NCBI GenBank assembly: GCA_031308135.1
Contig: JAHLJT010004567.1
Span: 33,360,213 to 33,424,212 of the forward strand
DNA length: 64,000 bases
Direction: 5' to 3'
Source: Acheta domesticus
Lineage: Eukaryota > Arthropoda > Insecta > Orthoptera > Gryllidae
In this document: one piece after another, positions 46,724 to 58,575 of the stretch
Position numbering within the stretch: the stretch's first letter is position 1
How the letters are laid out: every line of letters begins with the position of its first letter
The notes under the pieces: generated by a model
Told to the model about the DNA's origin: nothing
Database searches by the model: none
Seen by the model: only the letters and a program-made list of their open reading frames with translations
Translations under genes and position numbers: made by a program

Positions 46724-47045
46724 TTCAGTCGAATGAATTCAGTTGGTGGCTGAAGGAGAATTCTAGCGGTCGGTTGCTCTGGTCGATAATTTTCGACGGC
46801 TTCTCTAATCAATACAGGCGAAGGCCGTAGAAGAAGCCTAAGAAATGACATGGATAATTCGTGATCATTCCTACATTATCTTTGACCTTCCTTTTCCCCT
46901 TAATCACTTTCAAACATCCACAACCTCGTATGTTGGGAGATCAGTCAGGAGCTTAGGGCTTGACATGACTGTAGAGGTGTCCTACTGGCGAAGGTACTTG
47001 GAAGTAGAAACTCTCCATAAGCCGGCGAGAAATTTGGCAGGGGTT
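46724..47045 (+). mobile_element. SINE family 1, copy F, old
   Basis: TCGAATGAATTCAGTTGGTG, GAGAATTCTAGCGGTCGGTT and GAGATCAGTCAGGAGCTTAG are diverged versions of family blocks in order. It directly follows copy E, so the two are tandem insertions. Confidence 0.65.
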
Positions 47046-47086
47046 CACGTTCTAGCAAAGGTAGTTCACTGCCACATCCCGGGATG

Positions 47087-47338
47087 AATTCTGTGGTCAC
47101 GGGGTAAAGATTCTTAAGTCAACTTTTAGCGAAATTGGGTCAAGTACTGAAACTATAAATTTAGTATCTATATTTTATTTTAGTAAAACCACGTAATTCA
47201 AATGTCTCCTTAGCGAGAAAAAAGCGTTGGGAAATAGCGTTGAGCATAGGAACAAGCGTTGGCTCAATAATATAGCCCTTGTTTTCTCCAAACTAAGATT
47301 TTTGACTTAAGAACTTTTACCCCGTGACCACAGAATTT
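47087..47338. mobile_element. MITE with 36-bp inverted ends
   Basis: AATTCTGTGGTCACGGGGTA at the left and its complement TACCCCGTGACCACAGAATT at the right, with pairing extended through TTCTTAAGTCAA. About 250 bp, AT-rich inside, no ORF. It sits just downstream of SINE copy F. Confidence 0.85.
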
Positions 47339-47389
47339 ACGGGACACTTACACCACAATTACTGGACTAATGGCCATAGTAGCCGACGT

Positions 47390-47774
47390 GCCGGAAAACG
47401 GGCAATTCGTCCTCCCAATCCTCATATCCTCCTCTCCACCAGTACTCCCATCGCGTTCGCCCTCCCTCGCTCGTGCCAGTCCTCGCACTGGCCCTCACAC
47501 CCTCGCGCCTGCCTCCCTGCGCGCCCACCGATCAGCGGCCGGGGGCTCGCGTGTTCGGTTCCGGCGCGGCGGCAGGGGGCGGGGCGCGCGAGGAGCGGCT
47601 ATCGATTCCGGCGGGGGCGGGCGTCGACGGAACCTTTCGTTCGCCCCCCCCCCTTCTCCGCCGTCCCCCCTCCGCCGTTATTTGTGTAGCCCCCTCGCGC
47701 CCAAAGTAATTACTGGCAGCGAGAAAAAAAAAGAAGCGTTCTCTGCCGAGGAAACAGCAAGCTCCGCCGCAGCC
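47390..47774. other. GC-rich block
   Basis: C-rich, CpG-rich sequence with poly-C runs; overlapping plus-strand ORFs up to 167 codons (47370-47873) have low-complexity Ala/Pro/Arg content and no domain. Not called as a gene. Confidence 0.45.
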
Positions 47775-47975
47775 TCGCTTCTATTCAGAGCTGAAAGGAA
47801 AACTTCCTCGTGGGCTCGGCAGCGCCCCCCCCCCGGCGGGGCGCGGCAGGGCCCTTTCGCAGGCTTTTTCTGAGCCCCTTGGCCCCGGCAGCCTCCAACT
47901 TGGACCCTCCGCGCCCCAACTAAGTGAGGCGGTTGTGCGTGGGCGCGAAGAAATGCCAGTCGAAGAAAGAGGGTA
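47775..47975 (+). repeat. Repeat family 6, copy 1
   Basis: TCTATTCAGAGCTGAAAGG, TTTCGCAGGCTTTTTCTGAG, CCTCCAACTTGGA and GTCGAAGAAAG recur in order at 49040-49262 in diverged form. GC content is much higher in this copy. Confidence 0.75.
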
Positions 47976-48029
47976 GGGGCAAAATGAGTGTCAGGAAGTG
48001 TGCAAACAACCCATTTCATTTCCTGAATC

Positions 48030-48590
48030 TATATATAGGTATGTACATAAGAGCTAAACTCCGACCGTATGACCGATCTCTATGAAAGTTGGCACTTCTA
48101 CATGTTTTTTGTTCCACCGAGAAGGTTTATGTGCTGTTAAATTTGTTGTAACTCCACTACATGGTGCTGTAGAACAAAACTAATTATTTACGTCAAATGC
48201 AACCCGCAACACATTCGGTAGGATTTTGATTCTATATCGTTAAATACCTCCTAAACGAGGCATTTTAGGGCCTTAAAAACTAAAATTTTGACGTCAAAGG
48301 CCTCAAAGAAACGTTTATCACGCCGTAATCTACAGGATGAAACCTTCTTTAACATTCTATTACATTTTTGCTGGTCCAGCGCTTCGCGATATTACCTCAC
48401 CTGCTCAGAGATGTGCAGAATCTGCAATTCAATGTGAATGAGAAGGACAGAGAGCGGTAGGGACAGACAGACAGGGACAAGGTGATGGAGGGAGAGGCAG
48501 TGAGAGGGTGATAGGAGGGGAAAGAGGGAGATGAGGGGTAGAACAACATCTGCCGGGTTTTCCTAGTACTACGTAGAACAGCCGGAAAGA
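48030..48590 (-). repeat. Dispersed repeat family 3, copy 3
   Basis: Contains GCCGTAATCTACAGGATGAA, CATTTTTGCTGGTCCAGCGC, ATTACCTCACCTGCTCAGAG, a purine-rich stretch and CATCTGCCGGGTTTTCCTAG, the same order as 14560-15195. It extends further left into TCGTTAAATACCTCCTAAAC. Confidence 0.75.
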
Positions 48591-49039
48591 TATCAAAAAT
48601 AGATTTATTGAAAATAAAACACTAAACTCTCTTAACATAGTTTCTTGAGAACAAAACTGCAACTTCCGCCTAAAATGAATTGAGTGTCTGCACCAAGCGA
48701 CCAAAAGATGATAGCCTGGACGCTCTCAATCGCCAGAAATCCAATATCAACGAAAGCTGCGGAGTTGAGACACTACCTACATCTACTTCGCGCACACGTA
48801 ACTCTTCTGGCCCATAAAAATAATCTTGTTGGCCGAAGAATTGCAATCTTGCCTCGAAATTCATCGTCAATGCAATGAATGTTGCGATTACTTGGTGGAA
48901 AAAATAATGTTTTGAATAAATTATGTTAATATTTACAGAAATAATAGAAACACTTTCGTATCAATCTGACAAAACTTGAGAAATTACTTTCAGTAATTAG
49001 TTTCAACAATTAACGTGCTCCCTGATATATTTATTATTT
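48591..49039. other. No gene seen
   Basis: Short opposing ORFs (about 64 codons) without motifs; otherwise AT-rich. Confidence 0.4.
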
Positions 49040-49262
49040 CATTTCTATTCAGAGCTGAAACAAAAACTTCGTGGTGGGACTGTCGCCGCCGTCGACCCCG
49101 GCCCGCTAAGGCCGTTTCGTAGGCTTTTTTTAGGCTTTTGGCCACAACTTCCAACTTGGATAACTGCGTGACCCTCCGCAAACGAATGCAAGCCTAAGCG
49201 AGCCGCTTGGGGACTGCGAGAAGAAAAGCAAGTCGAAGCAAATCTGTTGCAGAAAGCTAGAG
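49040..49262 (+). repeat. Repeat family 6, copy 2
   Basis: Diverged partner of 47775-47975, same orientation, 1.27 kb downstream: TCTATTCAGAGCTGAAACA, TTTCGTAGGCTTTTTTTAGG, CTTCCAACTTGGA, AAGTCGAAGCAAA. Confidence 0.75.
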
Positions 49263-49340
49263 ATGGTACAATCGAAGCAGTGAAAATTATGTTATTATCC
49301 CTGTATCCGATGGATACCGGGATACGTGATTCCGAGCGTC

Positions 49341-49423
49341 ATTAGTCCCGTAAGTGTAGTAAATGTTTCCTCGTTGAATGGTCCTCCGGTGGATGGTGAC
49401 ACAGCGCCGACTTACCTAAGAGT
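49341..49423 (-). mobile_element. SINE family 1, 3'-end fragment (copy G)
   Basis: ATTAGTCCCGTAAGTGTAGT marks the family 3' terminus, followed by GGTGACACAGCGCCGACTTA, the counterpart of the GGCGCCGATCTACC block in copy C. Confidence 0.75.
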
Positions 49424-50439
49424 ACGAGTATTACGCGTACTATTTTGTTTTGTGCATATGTAATACAAATAAAACAATGATACCTATTTACGCATCTTTC
49501 AATGTCCCTTACCCATAACGCCTTGTACCCGGATCCCAACTTAGTATCAGCCTTGCATAGCGATGCTGACACTAAATTTGAGTGACATTCAATCACATAT
49601 CCTGATTTTTGTTTGTTGCAGTTTTATTGACAGATAAAAAAAGTTGCCATTACTTCTGAAATTACCCTCGTATGAAGAGAAATCAGAATAAGGCAAGTGA
49701 TCCGGAGGTTCAACAGATAAATGCATGATTGCCAGCATCGGCAATTGGTTTCAAAAGTAAGGACTGCGACAAATTTTTGTGGTAGTTGAGTAACCTGCAT
49801 ATGTCTGTCTGTCCGTCCGTCCGTCTCTCACGGTTACACATCACTTCCTATCCACCATCGGAGACATAAGAGGTGTCATTCGACCTCTCTCGGTCTGTGG
49901 GAGGGAACTGATGATTTGTTTGCGGATCCCTCTAGAACAGTGGTGTCAAGGTCTTCTACTAGTAGCTGTGGCACGCGTTATGGCATCGTAGCATGCCACA
50001 AGCTTCTCTGCGCAACTAGCATTGGGAAAGGGAACTATTACGAGTAGTAGTGACCCCGCCGTTTTACAATAGGGATGGCATTCTCTGTGGTGGCGGAGTG
50101 ATGAACTACGTGGAGGGGCGATTTTGTCGTGGTACTCGTGCCACGGACTCCCGCTCGAGGCATCGACCTTGACAACACTGCTCTAGAATATACAGTGCGA
50201 CCCTTTTATTAGTGTGTCACGATCGTGGAAAATTGTGCTCGGTCGATGGGCCCTCATTCGTGCGGGAACGGTGCGCTGATATCCCTTGAACCGCTGCTGA
50301 CGAGAAGCTCAAGGTGTCGCCGCGCAAAAGGCATGCTTTCCAAGCCCTGTTGAATAGTCGGTTTGTCATAGCTCGCTCGATGTTCACTCTTGTGGCAGAG
50401 TGTTAGTGTATGCCACATACGTAAAATATACCAAACCAC
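49424..50439. other. No gene seen
   Basis: Includes a CTGT/CCGT microsatellite at about 49801-49827. The 50230-50430 stretch may be a decayed 5' part of the adjacent transposase but I could not support it. Confidence 0.4.
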
Positions 50440-50790
50440 ACGTCAAACCGTTATGTGCATGTAGCTTTCTTCCGAATGTTGACAAATGAAGAGCTTAATT
50501 ACGGTCATTTTCAACAGGACTCCGCAATACCATACAGTACTTCAATTTCCTTAAAGGTTTACATGCCGTTTATGGAGACAGAATTATCGCACATGGTTTG
50601 TGGTCTTCCAAGCTCTCCTGATCTGACCCCTTGCGATTTCTTCCTTTGGGTATTCCCAAAAAATCGCATCAACACGACAAATCCCCACAAGAAAGAATTA
50701 TGGCACAATATACAAAAACAGATTTCTGCAATACCCCGGAACATTCTTTACCAAGTGAACCAGAACTTTTGTTGACGTTAAGAATGCGTC
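50440..50790 (+). mobile_element. Tc1/mariner-superfamily transposase remnant
   Basis: The plus frame reads YGHFQQDSAIPYSTSISLKV, then LPSSPDLTPCDFFLWVFPKN and ending near IPRNILYQVNQNF. QQD and PCD carry the second and third catalytic aspartates, with 38 residues between them as read, so it is not the 34-residue spacing of classical mariner. The N-terminal half and inverted repeats were not found. It belongs to a different lineage from the element at 8305-9608. Confidence 0.8.
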
Positions 50791-53694
50791 AGAGCCAATG
50801 GTGGGTAGTTCTAGCACGTACTATAATGTAAGTACAATTTAAAATTACCGGTAGCGAAAAGGCACCTTCCCTCTTCGGTTATTCTACGGTCCGCCCTGTC
50901 TCGATTTGCCCGGCATCTATAGTCTTGTTCGCCGAGGTAAAATCCCCCCACCCCCAAAAATATTTAGCAAACATGTGATAGTCATACCATTCGTGCACTG
51001 GAAGTGTCTAGGCAAATTCATTCTACCACTCGCGGTTCGAAAATTTGTCGAAAATGTCCTGTGCATGAAGGGTATTACCTACGATAGTTTTCTCTGCGTA
51101 GGAGTGGATGGGCAAAATGGATTGGGGCGCAGGCGCAAGGACGGACGACGTCCCACCTCCTTCCGCGTCGCAGGCACCTCCGACGTCGCCGAGAGCGGTC
51201 ACCATGAGCTGGGCCCTGCGTCTACTGCTCTGATCCACCTCTGCAGGGCGCCGATATGAAAATAATCATAAGAAAATAAGAAAAATTGAAAAAACTACAA
51301 ATTTTCCCTCACATCCTCCTTTCCACTCCTATCCTGTCCTTTTCCTTCCTCTTTATCCATCGTTTTGCATCTCCCCCAAAAAGAAATCCAACCAACTTGA
51401 AAAAATACTTCCACATAAAACAGATCGAGCTTCCCAATCCCCGTGCATATACGGAGGAGAGGAGTAGTTATTTACAACACTACAACGCCGAACCAACAAC
51501 CTGGTCTGAAGAGTTCCTGAAAAGGGTAGGCAGATCGAGCATAAAAGACCACTAGAGCACGGACGGTTGAGACGGCGACCCTCCGAAGAGCTGACGGACG
51601 ACCCAGTGGGACCGCCCCGGTAGAGGTGTTGGCGAGTCGTGGTGCCTACTTAGTTGGTCTTCAAAGACGCTCCCGAAGAAACGAATGCCAATGGGCACAT
51701 TAATCTTTAGTTGGGGAGCGCTGATCACGATCGAGTAAAACGTTCCTTAGTTTTTTCATATTTCATTTGGCAGGCTGAAATATTATACAAACCAAACAAA
51801 TTTGGGGGTGGAGTCTGTGGCGACGTTAAGCGTGGGCAGGCCGGACCCGGGGAATATGCTAATTGAATGAAAGCAATGAAATATTACTTAAAAGAGCATG
51901 TTAGTATAAATATTTAAAAAAAAATCTTTTAACTTCAACCTTACCTGAGATATTATTGAATAAGTTGAGATATAATTGATAAAGTATTACTGAATGTGGC
52001 TTTTTATTTGTCTCTATCCGTCTCTCATAATAAGAAAGTTTAATAGAAACATATTACAATATCTGTAAATTAGTATTTTAAACAAAATTTAAAGATATAC
52101 CATTGTAAAATGTGCACCTTGCCCATATCTCACTCGCATTTTTTAAAAAAACAATTGTTGTATTTGACACAGCAGCTACATTTGTTTTTCAAATCGGCAT
52201 TACTCTTTCATTCTGCAGGACAAAATTCAAATTAAAGATGAAACAGTGATGTACGTTGAAGATTGCGAGTTCTTTGATTTAAAATGCCGCTTTTATTCGA
52301 TCAGCTTCTTCTTTCGCCGTAGGCGTAATATGATGATTATGGACTTTTATTAGAATGTTAAATAATTCACAGCGTACACGCGTTTCCCCTCGTTTGAAAA
52401 TTCTCTGTGTGTGCTCATCTCACGTTTGCATTGGGAGCTGGGAACCGAAGGAGAATTTACATTCCATCATTTTTCCGATTCTCGGAGCTTTGTTCAAACA
52501 GAGCTCTGAAAGCCACAAATGAAACACTGAGGGACCTCGGCACAGACTAATAAAATACATGAATAATAAGATATGCCCTTAAATCACTTTCAAGAGGCTC
52601 CCGAGCTTCTATCTTTCGCTGCTTCGCCGTCGGCTGTAAGAGAAGGCAGTGCTCGGGCTTCGGGATTCTAGCGGCCGCGCCAGCAAGTTGTCTGCCGAAA
52701 AGATGATTTACGCTTTCTTCCGCTGAGCGTTGCACTTCTGCTTGTAGGAATCTTTTCGCGCTCCTGTTTAATACAGAGTTTTTGTTACCAACATTGCGGG
52801 GGGGGGGGCACACGATAATTTGAGAACTGTCTCGAAAGATTTTTACTTAGGTAGTGTAAGGCATGTTTCACATTTTAAGTTTTTCGGTGTTCAGAAAAAT
52901 TAAGCCATTATTGCAGAACTTGAAGTTTATTGAATGTTATATTTATTATTTACTGATTAGAATTGAGGATATTTTCTTTTTGAAGTTTCGATTTGATGTT
53001 CTGCACGTGGAAATATATTAATTTGAAGAGTGTGAAACACTGCCATTATATAGGATATCGTAACCTGTCGACAATGTGACGCCAACGAAAAGTGCAATAA
53101 AAAGTGCACTTTTAGCGTTTAATATTTAATGCCAATGAACATTTGATGTTTGATGCCAACAATACGAGTAGTCAAAGGATTTGAATAATTCTTTATTGAA
53201 TGAGGCAGAATGGTTTTCTTTGATTTATGTTTTAAAGATATATTCTTGAAAATGAATTTAATATAGAACTTTCTAGAAGAAAACATTATTGTATAAGTGA
53301 CGACTGTATTCGAAACTTGCGTCATATTCTTTATTTTTAAAAGAGAAATAGCACACATTTCCAAATTGCATTAAGTTTAGAGTATCATTTAGAAGACAAA
53401 TTTGTTCAGTTTGGAGGTAATAAAACCTGGACGTTCGAAACAAGACAGAAAGACCAGAGAAGGTCATGATTTCTTTGAAACGTTTCATGTTTACGTAAGC
53501 GTTGACTCTTTCAGAATCGCAAGTGTACTGGTGGTTGAATATGGCAACATGAGCATGTCTCTTGCTCCACCCGGGTTCATCAAATGCTCATGCGACAGAA
53601 CGCATGGTCGCTGCGACCGCAAGGCTCAGAGGTCGCTGTTGCGTGATGATGCGGTCGCAAGTAGGAGCAGAGGGGTTGTTCGACGGGGTGAGGG
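50791..53694. other. No gene seen
   Basis: Mixed DNA with GC-richer patches at 51090-51250, 51545-51720 and 52590-52760 (the last open for 88 codons on the minus strand, no motif), plus AT-rich stretches. A run of ten G's is at about 52799. Confidence 0.4.
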
Positions 53695-54303
53695 GGCGAG
53701 AAAGCGGTAGTAGTAGTGGTGGTGGCGGAGGAGAGCACGATGGCGGCGGTGGTGCCGTATGTGGCGGTGGTAAAGGAAATAGTGGCGGAAACGGAAGTGA
53801 TGGTTGTTAGGAAAGAGATGCTACTTACGTCAATGTGAGCCAGTGCACAAATTTTCAACAGCTCTGATATAACACAGCAGTAACAACCAAACCAGTGCTT
53901 TTTGTTGCTTCTTTAGACAGAAAGGTTGTATCTTAGTTATATGAATAAATGAGGGTATTCTTATTTTACGCATTACTTTGTCTCGAGTGTCATGGGATGA
54001 ATTTGGTATAAACTAAAAAGCACTGAATTTTGTTAATGAAATAAATGATAATATAAAACACTCCAATCTTGACGTATTTAATTTACTAAATTCACTTGTT
54101 AAAGCAGATATCTCCAGATTGAATTGGCCTCCCTTAAACCAGATAGAATTTACTCCCGACTGAATTGGCCCTCATTCTCTATTTAGACCACTGAGCGATA
54201 GTAACAGTGGTGGCGACAGGGGGAGAGGTAGAACGCGAAGTTAGGGAAAGCAAAGACGGCGATGTCGGTGGCGTTGGCAACGGCGACGGCGGTAGCGGTA
54301 ATA
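53695..54303. repeat. GTGG-rich satellite flank, split by AT-rich DNA
   Basis: 53695-53810 and 54196-54303 are GTGGCG-rich and resemble degenerate pieces of the neighbouring 285-bp satellite. About 380 bp of AT-rich DNA (53812-54195) lies between, probably an insertion into the array edge. Confidence 0.6.
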
Positions 54304-57300
54304 GTGGCAGAGGCTGCTACGGAGGGAGCTGCACAGGTAGATGTGAGGTTGGCTTTGCCTATGTGGTGGCAGTAACTGTGTGGTAGTGGTAGTGGTTGTA
54401 GGGGAGACAGAGGCTCTATAGATGGCAGTGGCAGCAGTGGTGTGGGTGAGAATGATTATTGGGGTGGAAATGACTATGATAGTAGCAGTAGGGGTGCCAG
54501 GGTCTAAGAGGTGGCAATATCTGAAAGTTCCACTGACAGATGAGGTAGCAATGGTAATGACTTTTGGGATGTCATTAGGTGTGTACAAGTGGCAGAGGCT
54601 GCTACGGAGGGAGCTGTACAGGTAGATGTGAAGGTGGCTTTGCCTATGTGGTGGCAGTGACTGTGTGGTAGTGGTAGTGGTTGTAGGGGAGACAGAGGCT
54701 CTGTAGATGGCAGTGGCACCAGTGGTGTGGGTGAGAATGATTATTGGGGTGGAAATGACTATGATAGTAGCAGTAGGGGTGCCAGGGTCTAAGAGGTGGC
54801 AATATCTGAAAGTTCCACTGACAGATGAGGTAGCAATGGTAATGACTTTTGGGATGTCATTAGGTGTGTACAAGTGGCAGAGGCTGCTACGGAGGGAGCT
54901 GTACAGGTAGATGTGAGGGTGGCTTTGCCTATGTGGTGGCAGTAACTGTGTGGTAGTGGTAGTGGTTGTAGGGGAGACAGAGGCTCTATAGATGGCAGTG
55001 GCAGCAGTGGTGTGGGTGAGAATGATTATTGGGGTGGAAATGACTATGATAGTAGCAGTAGGGGTGCCAGGGTCTAAGAGGTGGCAATATCTGAAAGTTC
55101 CACTGACAGATGAGGTAGCAATGGTAATGACTTTTGGGATGTCATTAGGTGTGTACAAGTGGCAGAGGCTGCTACGGAGGGAGCTGTACAGGTAGATGTG
55201 AAGGTGGCTTTGCCTATGTGGTGGCAGTGACTGTGTGGTAGTGGTAGTGGTTGTAGGGGAGACAGAGGCTCTGTAGATGGCAGTGGCACCAGTGGTGTGG
55301 GTGAGAATGATTATTGGGGTGGAAATGACTATGATAGTAGCAGTAGGGGTGCCAGGGTCTAAGAGGTGGCAATATCTGAAAGTTCCACTGACAGATGAGG
55401 TAGCAATGGTAATGACTTTTGGGATGTCATTAGGTGTGTACAAGTGGCAGAGGCTGCTACGGAGGGAGCTGTACAGGTAGATGTGAGGGTGGCTTTGCCT
55501 ATGTGGTGGCAGTAACTGTGTGGTAGTGGTAGTGGTTGTAGGGGAGACAGAGGCTCTATAGATGGCAGTGGCAGCAGTGGTGTGGGTGAGAATGATTATT
55601 GGGGTGGAAATGACTATGATAGTAGCAGTAGGGGTGCCAGGGTCTAAGAGGTGGCAATATCTGAAAGTTCCACTGACAGATGAGGTAGCAATGGTAATGA
55701 CTTTTGGGATGTCATTAGGTGTGTACAAGTGGCAGAGGCTGCTACGGAGGGAGCTGTACAGGTAGATGTGAGGGTGGCTTTGCCTATGTGGTGGCAGTAA
55801 CTGTGTGGTAGTGGTAGTGGTTGTAGGGGAGACAGAGGCTCTATAGATGGCAGTGGCAGCAGTGGTGTGGGTGAGAATGATTATTGGGGTGGAAATGACT
55901 ATGATAGTAGCAGTAGGGGTGCCAGGGTCTAAGAGGTGGCAATATCTGAAAGTTCCACTGACAGATGAGGTAGCAATGGTAATGACTTTTGGGATGTCAT
56001 TAGGTGTGTACAAGTGGCAGAGGCTGCTACGGAGGGAGCTGTACAGGTAGATGTGAAGGTGGCTTTGCCTATGTGGTGGCAGTGACTGTGTGGTAGTGGT
56101 AGTGGTTGTAGGGGAGACAGAGGCTCTGTAGATGGCAGTGGCACCAGTGGTGTGGGTGAGAATGATTATTGGGGTGGAAATGACTATGATAGTAGCAGTA
56201 GGGGTGCCAGGGTCTAAGAGGTGGCAATATCTGAAAGTTCTACTGACAGGTGAGGTAGCAATGGTAATGACTTTTGGGATGTCATTAGGTGTGTACAAGT
56301 GGCAGAGGCTGCTACGGAGGGAGCTGTACAGGTAGATGTGAGGGTGGCTTTGCCTATGTGGTGGCAGTAACTGTGTGGTAGTGGTAGTGGTTGTAGGGGA
56401 GACAGAGGCTCTGTAGATGGCAGTGGCAGCAGTGGTGTGGGTGAGAATGATTATTGGGGTGGAAATGACTATGATAGTAGCAGTAGGGGTGCCAGGATCT
56501 AAGAGGTGGCAATATCTGAAAGTTCTACTGACAGGTGAGGTAGCAATGGTAATGACTTTTGGGATGTCAGTAGGTGTGTACAAGTGGCAGAGGCTGCTAC
56601 GGAGGGAGCTGTACAGGTAGATGTGAGGGTGGCTTTGCCTATGTGGTGGCAGTAACTGTGTGGTAGTGGTAGTGGTTGTAGGGGAGACAGAGGCTCTGTA
56701 GATGGCAGTGGCAGCAGTGGTGTGGGTGAGAATGATTATTGGGGTGGAAATGACTATGATAGTAGCAGTAGGGGTGCCAGGATCTAAGAGGTGGCAATAT
56801 CTGAAAGTTCTACTGACAGGTGAGGTAGCAATGGTAATGACTTTTGGGATGTCAGTAGGTGTGTACAAGTGGCAGAGGCTGCTACGGAGGGAGCTGTACA
56901 GGTAGATGTGAGGGTGGCTTTGCCTATGTGGTGGCAGTAACTGTGTGGTAGTGGTAGTGGTTGTAGGGGAGACAGAGGCTCTGTAGATGGCAGTGGCAGC
57001 AGTGGTGTGGGTGAGAATGATTATTGGGGTGGAAATGACTATGATAGTAGCAGTAGGGGTGCCAGGATCTAAGAGGTGGCAATATCTGAAAGTTCTACTG
57101 ACAGGTGAGGTAGCAATGGTAATGACTTTTGGGATGTCAGTAGGTGTGTACAAGTGGCAGAGGCTGCTACGGAGGGAGCTGTACAGGTAGATGTGAAGGT
57201 GGCTTTGCCTATGTGGTGGCAGTAACTGTGTGGTAGTGGTAGTGGTTCTAGGGGACACAGAGGCTCTGTAGATGGCAGTGGCAGCAGTGGTGTGGGTGAG

Positions 57301-58575
57301 AATGATTATTGGGGTGGAAATGACTATGATAGTAGCAGTAGGGGTGCCAGGATCTAAGAGGTGGCAATATCTGAAAGTTCTACTGACAGGTGAGGTAGCA
57401 ATGGTAATGACTTTTGGGATGTCATTAGGTGTGTACAAGTGGCAGAGGCTGCTACGGAGGGAGCTGTACAGGTAGATGTGAAGGTGGCTTTGCCTATGTG
57501 GTGGCAGTGACTGTGTGGTAGTGGTAGTGGTTGTAGGGGAGACAGAGGCTCTGTAGATGGCAGTGGCAGCAGTGGTGTGGGTGAGAATGATTATTGGGGT
57601 GGAAATGACTATGATAGTAGCAGTAGGGGTGCCAGGATCTAAGAGGTGGCAATATCTGAAAGTTCTACTGACAGGTGAGGTAGCAATGGTAATGACTTTT
57701 GGGATGTCATTAGGTGTGTACAAGTGGCAGAGGCTGCTACGGAGGGAGCTGTACAGGTAGATGTGAAGGTGGCTTTGCCTATGTGGTGGCAGTGACTGTG
57801 TGGTAGTGGTAGTGGTTGTAGGGGAGACAGAGGCTCTGTAGATGGCAGTGGCAGCAGTGGTGTGGGTGAGAATGATTATTGGGGTGGAAATGACTATGAT
57901 AGTAACAGTAGGGGTGCCAGGATCTAAGAGGTGGCAATATCTGAAAGTTCTACTGACAGGTGAGGTAGCAATGGTAATGACTTTTGGGATGTCATTAGGT
58001 GTGTACAAGTGGCAGAGGCTGCTACGAAGGGAGCTGTACAGGTAGATGTGAGGGTGGCTTTGCCTATGTGGTGGCAGTAACTGTGTGGTAGTGGTAGTGG
58101 TTGTAGGGGAGACAGAGGCTCTGTAGATGGCAGTGGCAGCAGTGGTGTGGGTGAGAATGATTATTGGGGTGGAAATGACTATAATAGTAGCAGTAGGGGT
58201 GCCAGGGTCTAAGAGGTAGCAATATCTGAAAGTTCTACTGACAGGTGAGGTAGCAATGGTAATGACTTTTGGGATGTCATTAGGTGTGTACAAGTGGCAG
58301 AGGCTGCTACGGAGGGAGCTGTACAGGTAGATGTGAAGGTGGCTTTGCCTATGTGGTGGCAGTGACTGTGTGGTAGTGGTAGTGGTTGTAGAGGAGAAGA
58401 GGTTCTGTAGGTGGCAGTGGCAGCAGTTGTGTGGATGGGAATGACTATTGGGATGGAAATGACTATGATAGTAGCAATAGGGGTGGCAGGGTCTAAGAGG
58501 TGGCAATGTCTGAAAGTTCTACTGACAGGTGGGGTGGCAATGGTAATGACTTTTGGGATGTCAGTAGGTGTGTGA
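54304..58575. repeat. Satellite array, 285-bp unit, about 15 copies
   Basis: Units begin at regular 285-bp intervals (for example GATGGCAGTGGCA at 54420, 54705, 54990, 55275, 55560 and on to 58125). They are nearly identical; variants such as GCAGCAG/GCACCAG and AGTTCCACTGACAGATGAG/AGTTCTACTGACAGGTGAG are shared by neighbouring blocks, showing higher-order duplication. The last unit (58390-58575) is diverged. The minus strand is open without a stop from 58506 to 54241 (1421 codons, 95-residue period). The peptide is Thr/His/Pro-biased and has no signal, domain or conserved start, so I treat it as satellite, not gene. Confidence 0.97.

Noticed and set aside
51090..51250. Signal-peptide exon at a Kozak-like ATG (about 51204)
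   Set aside because: The frame stops after nine codons and no splice donor rescues it.
54241..58506. A 1421-residue Thr/His-rich protein gene
   Set aside because: The frame is an exact product of a 285-bp satellite with period divisible by three. No domain, signal or conserved start is present, and unit differences are mostly amino-acid changing.
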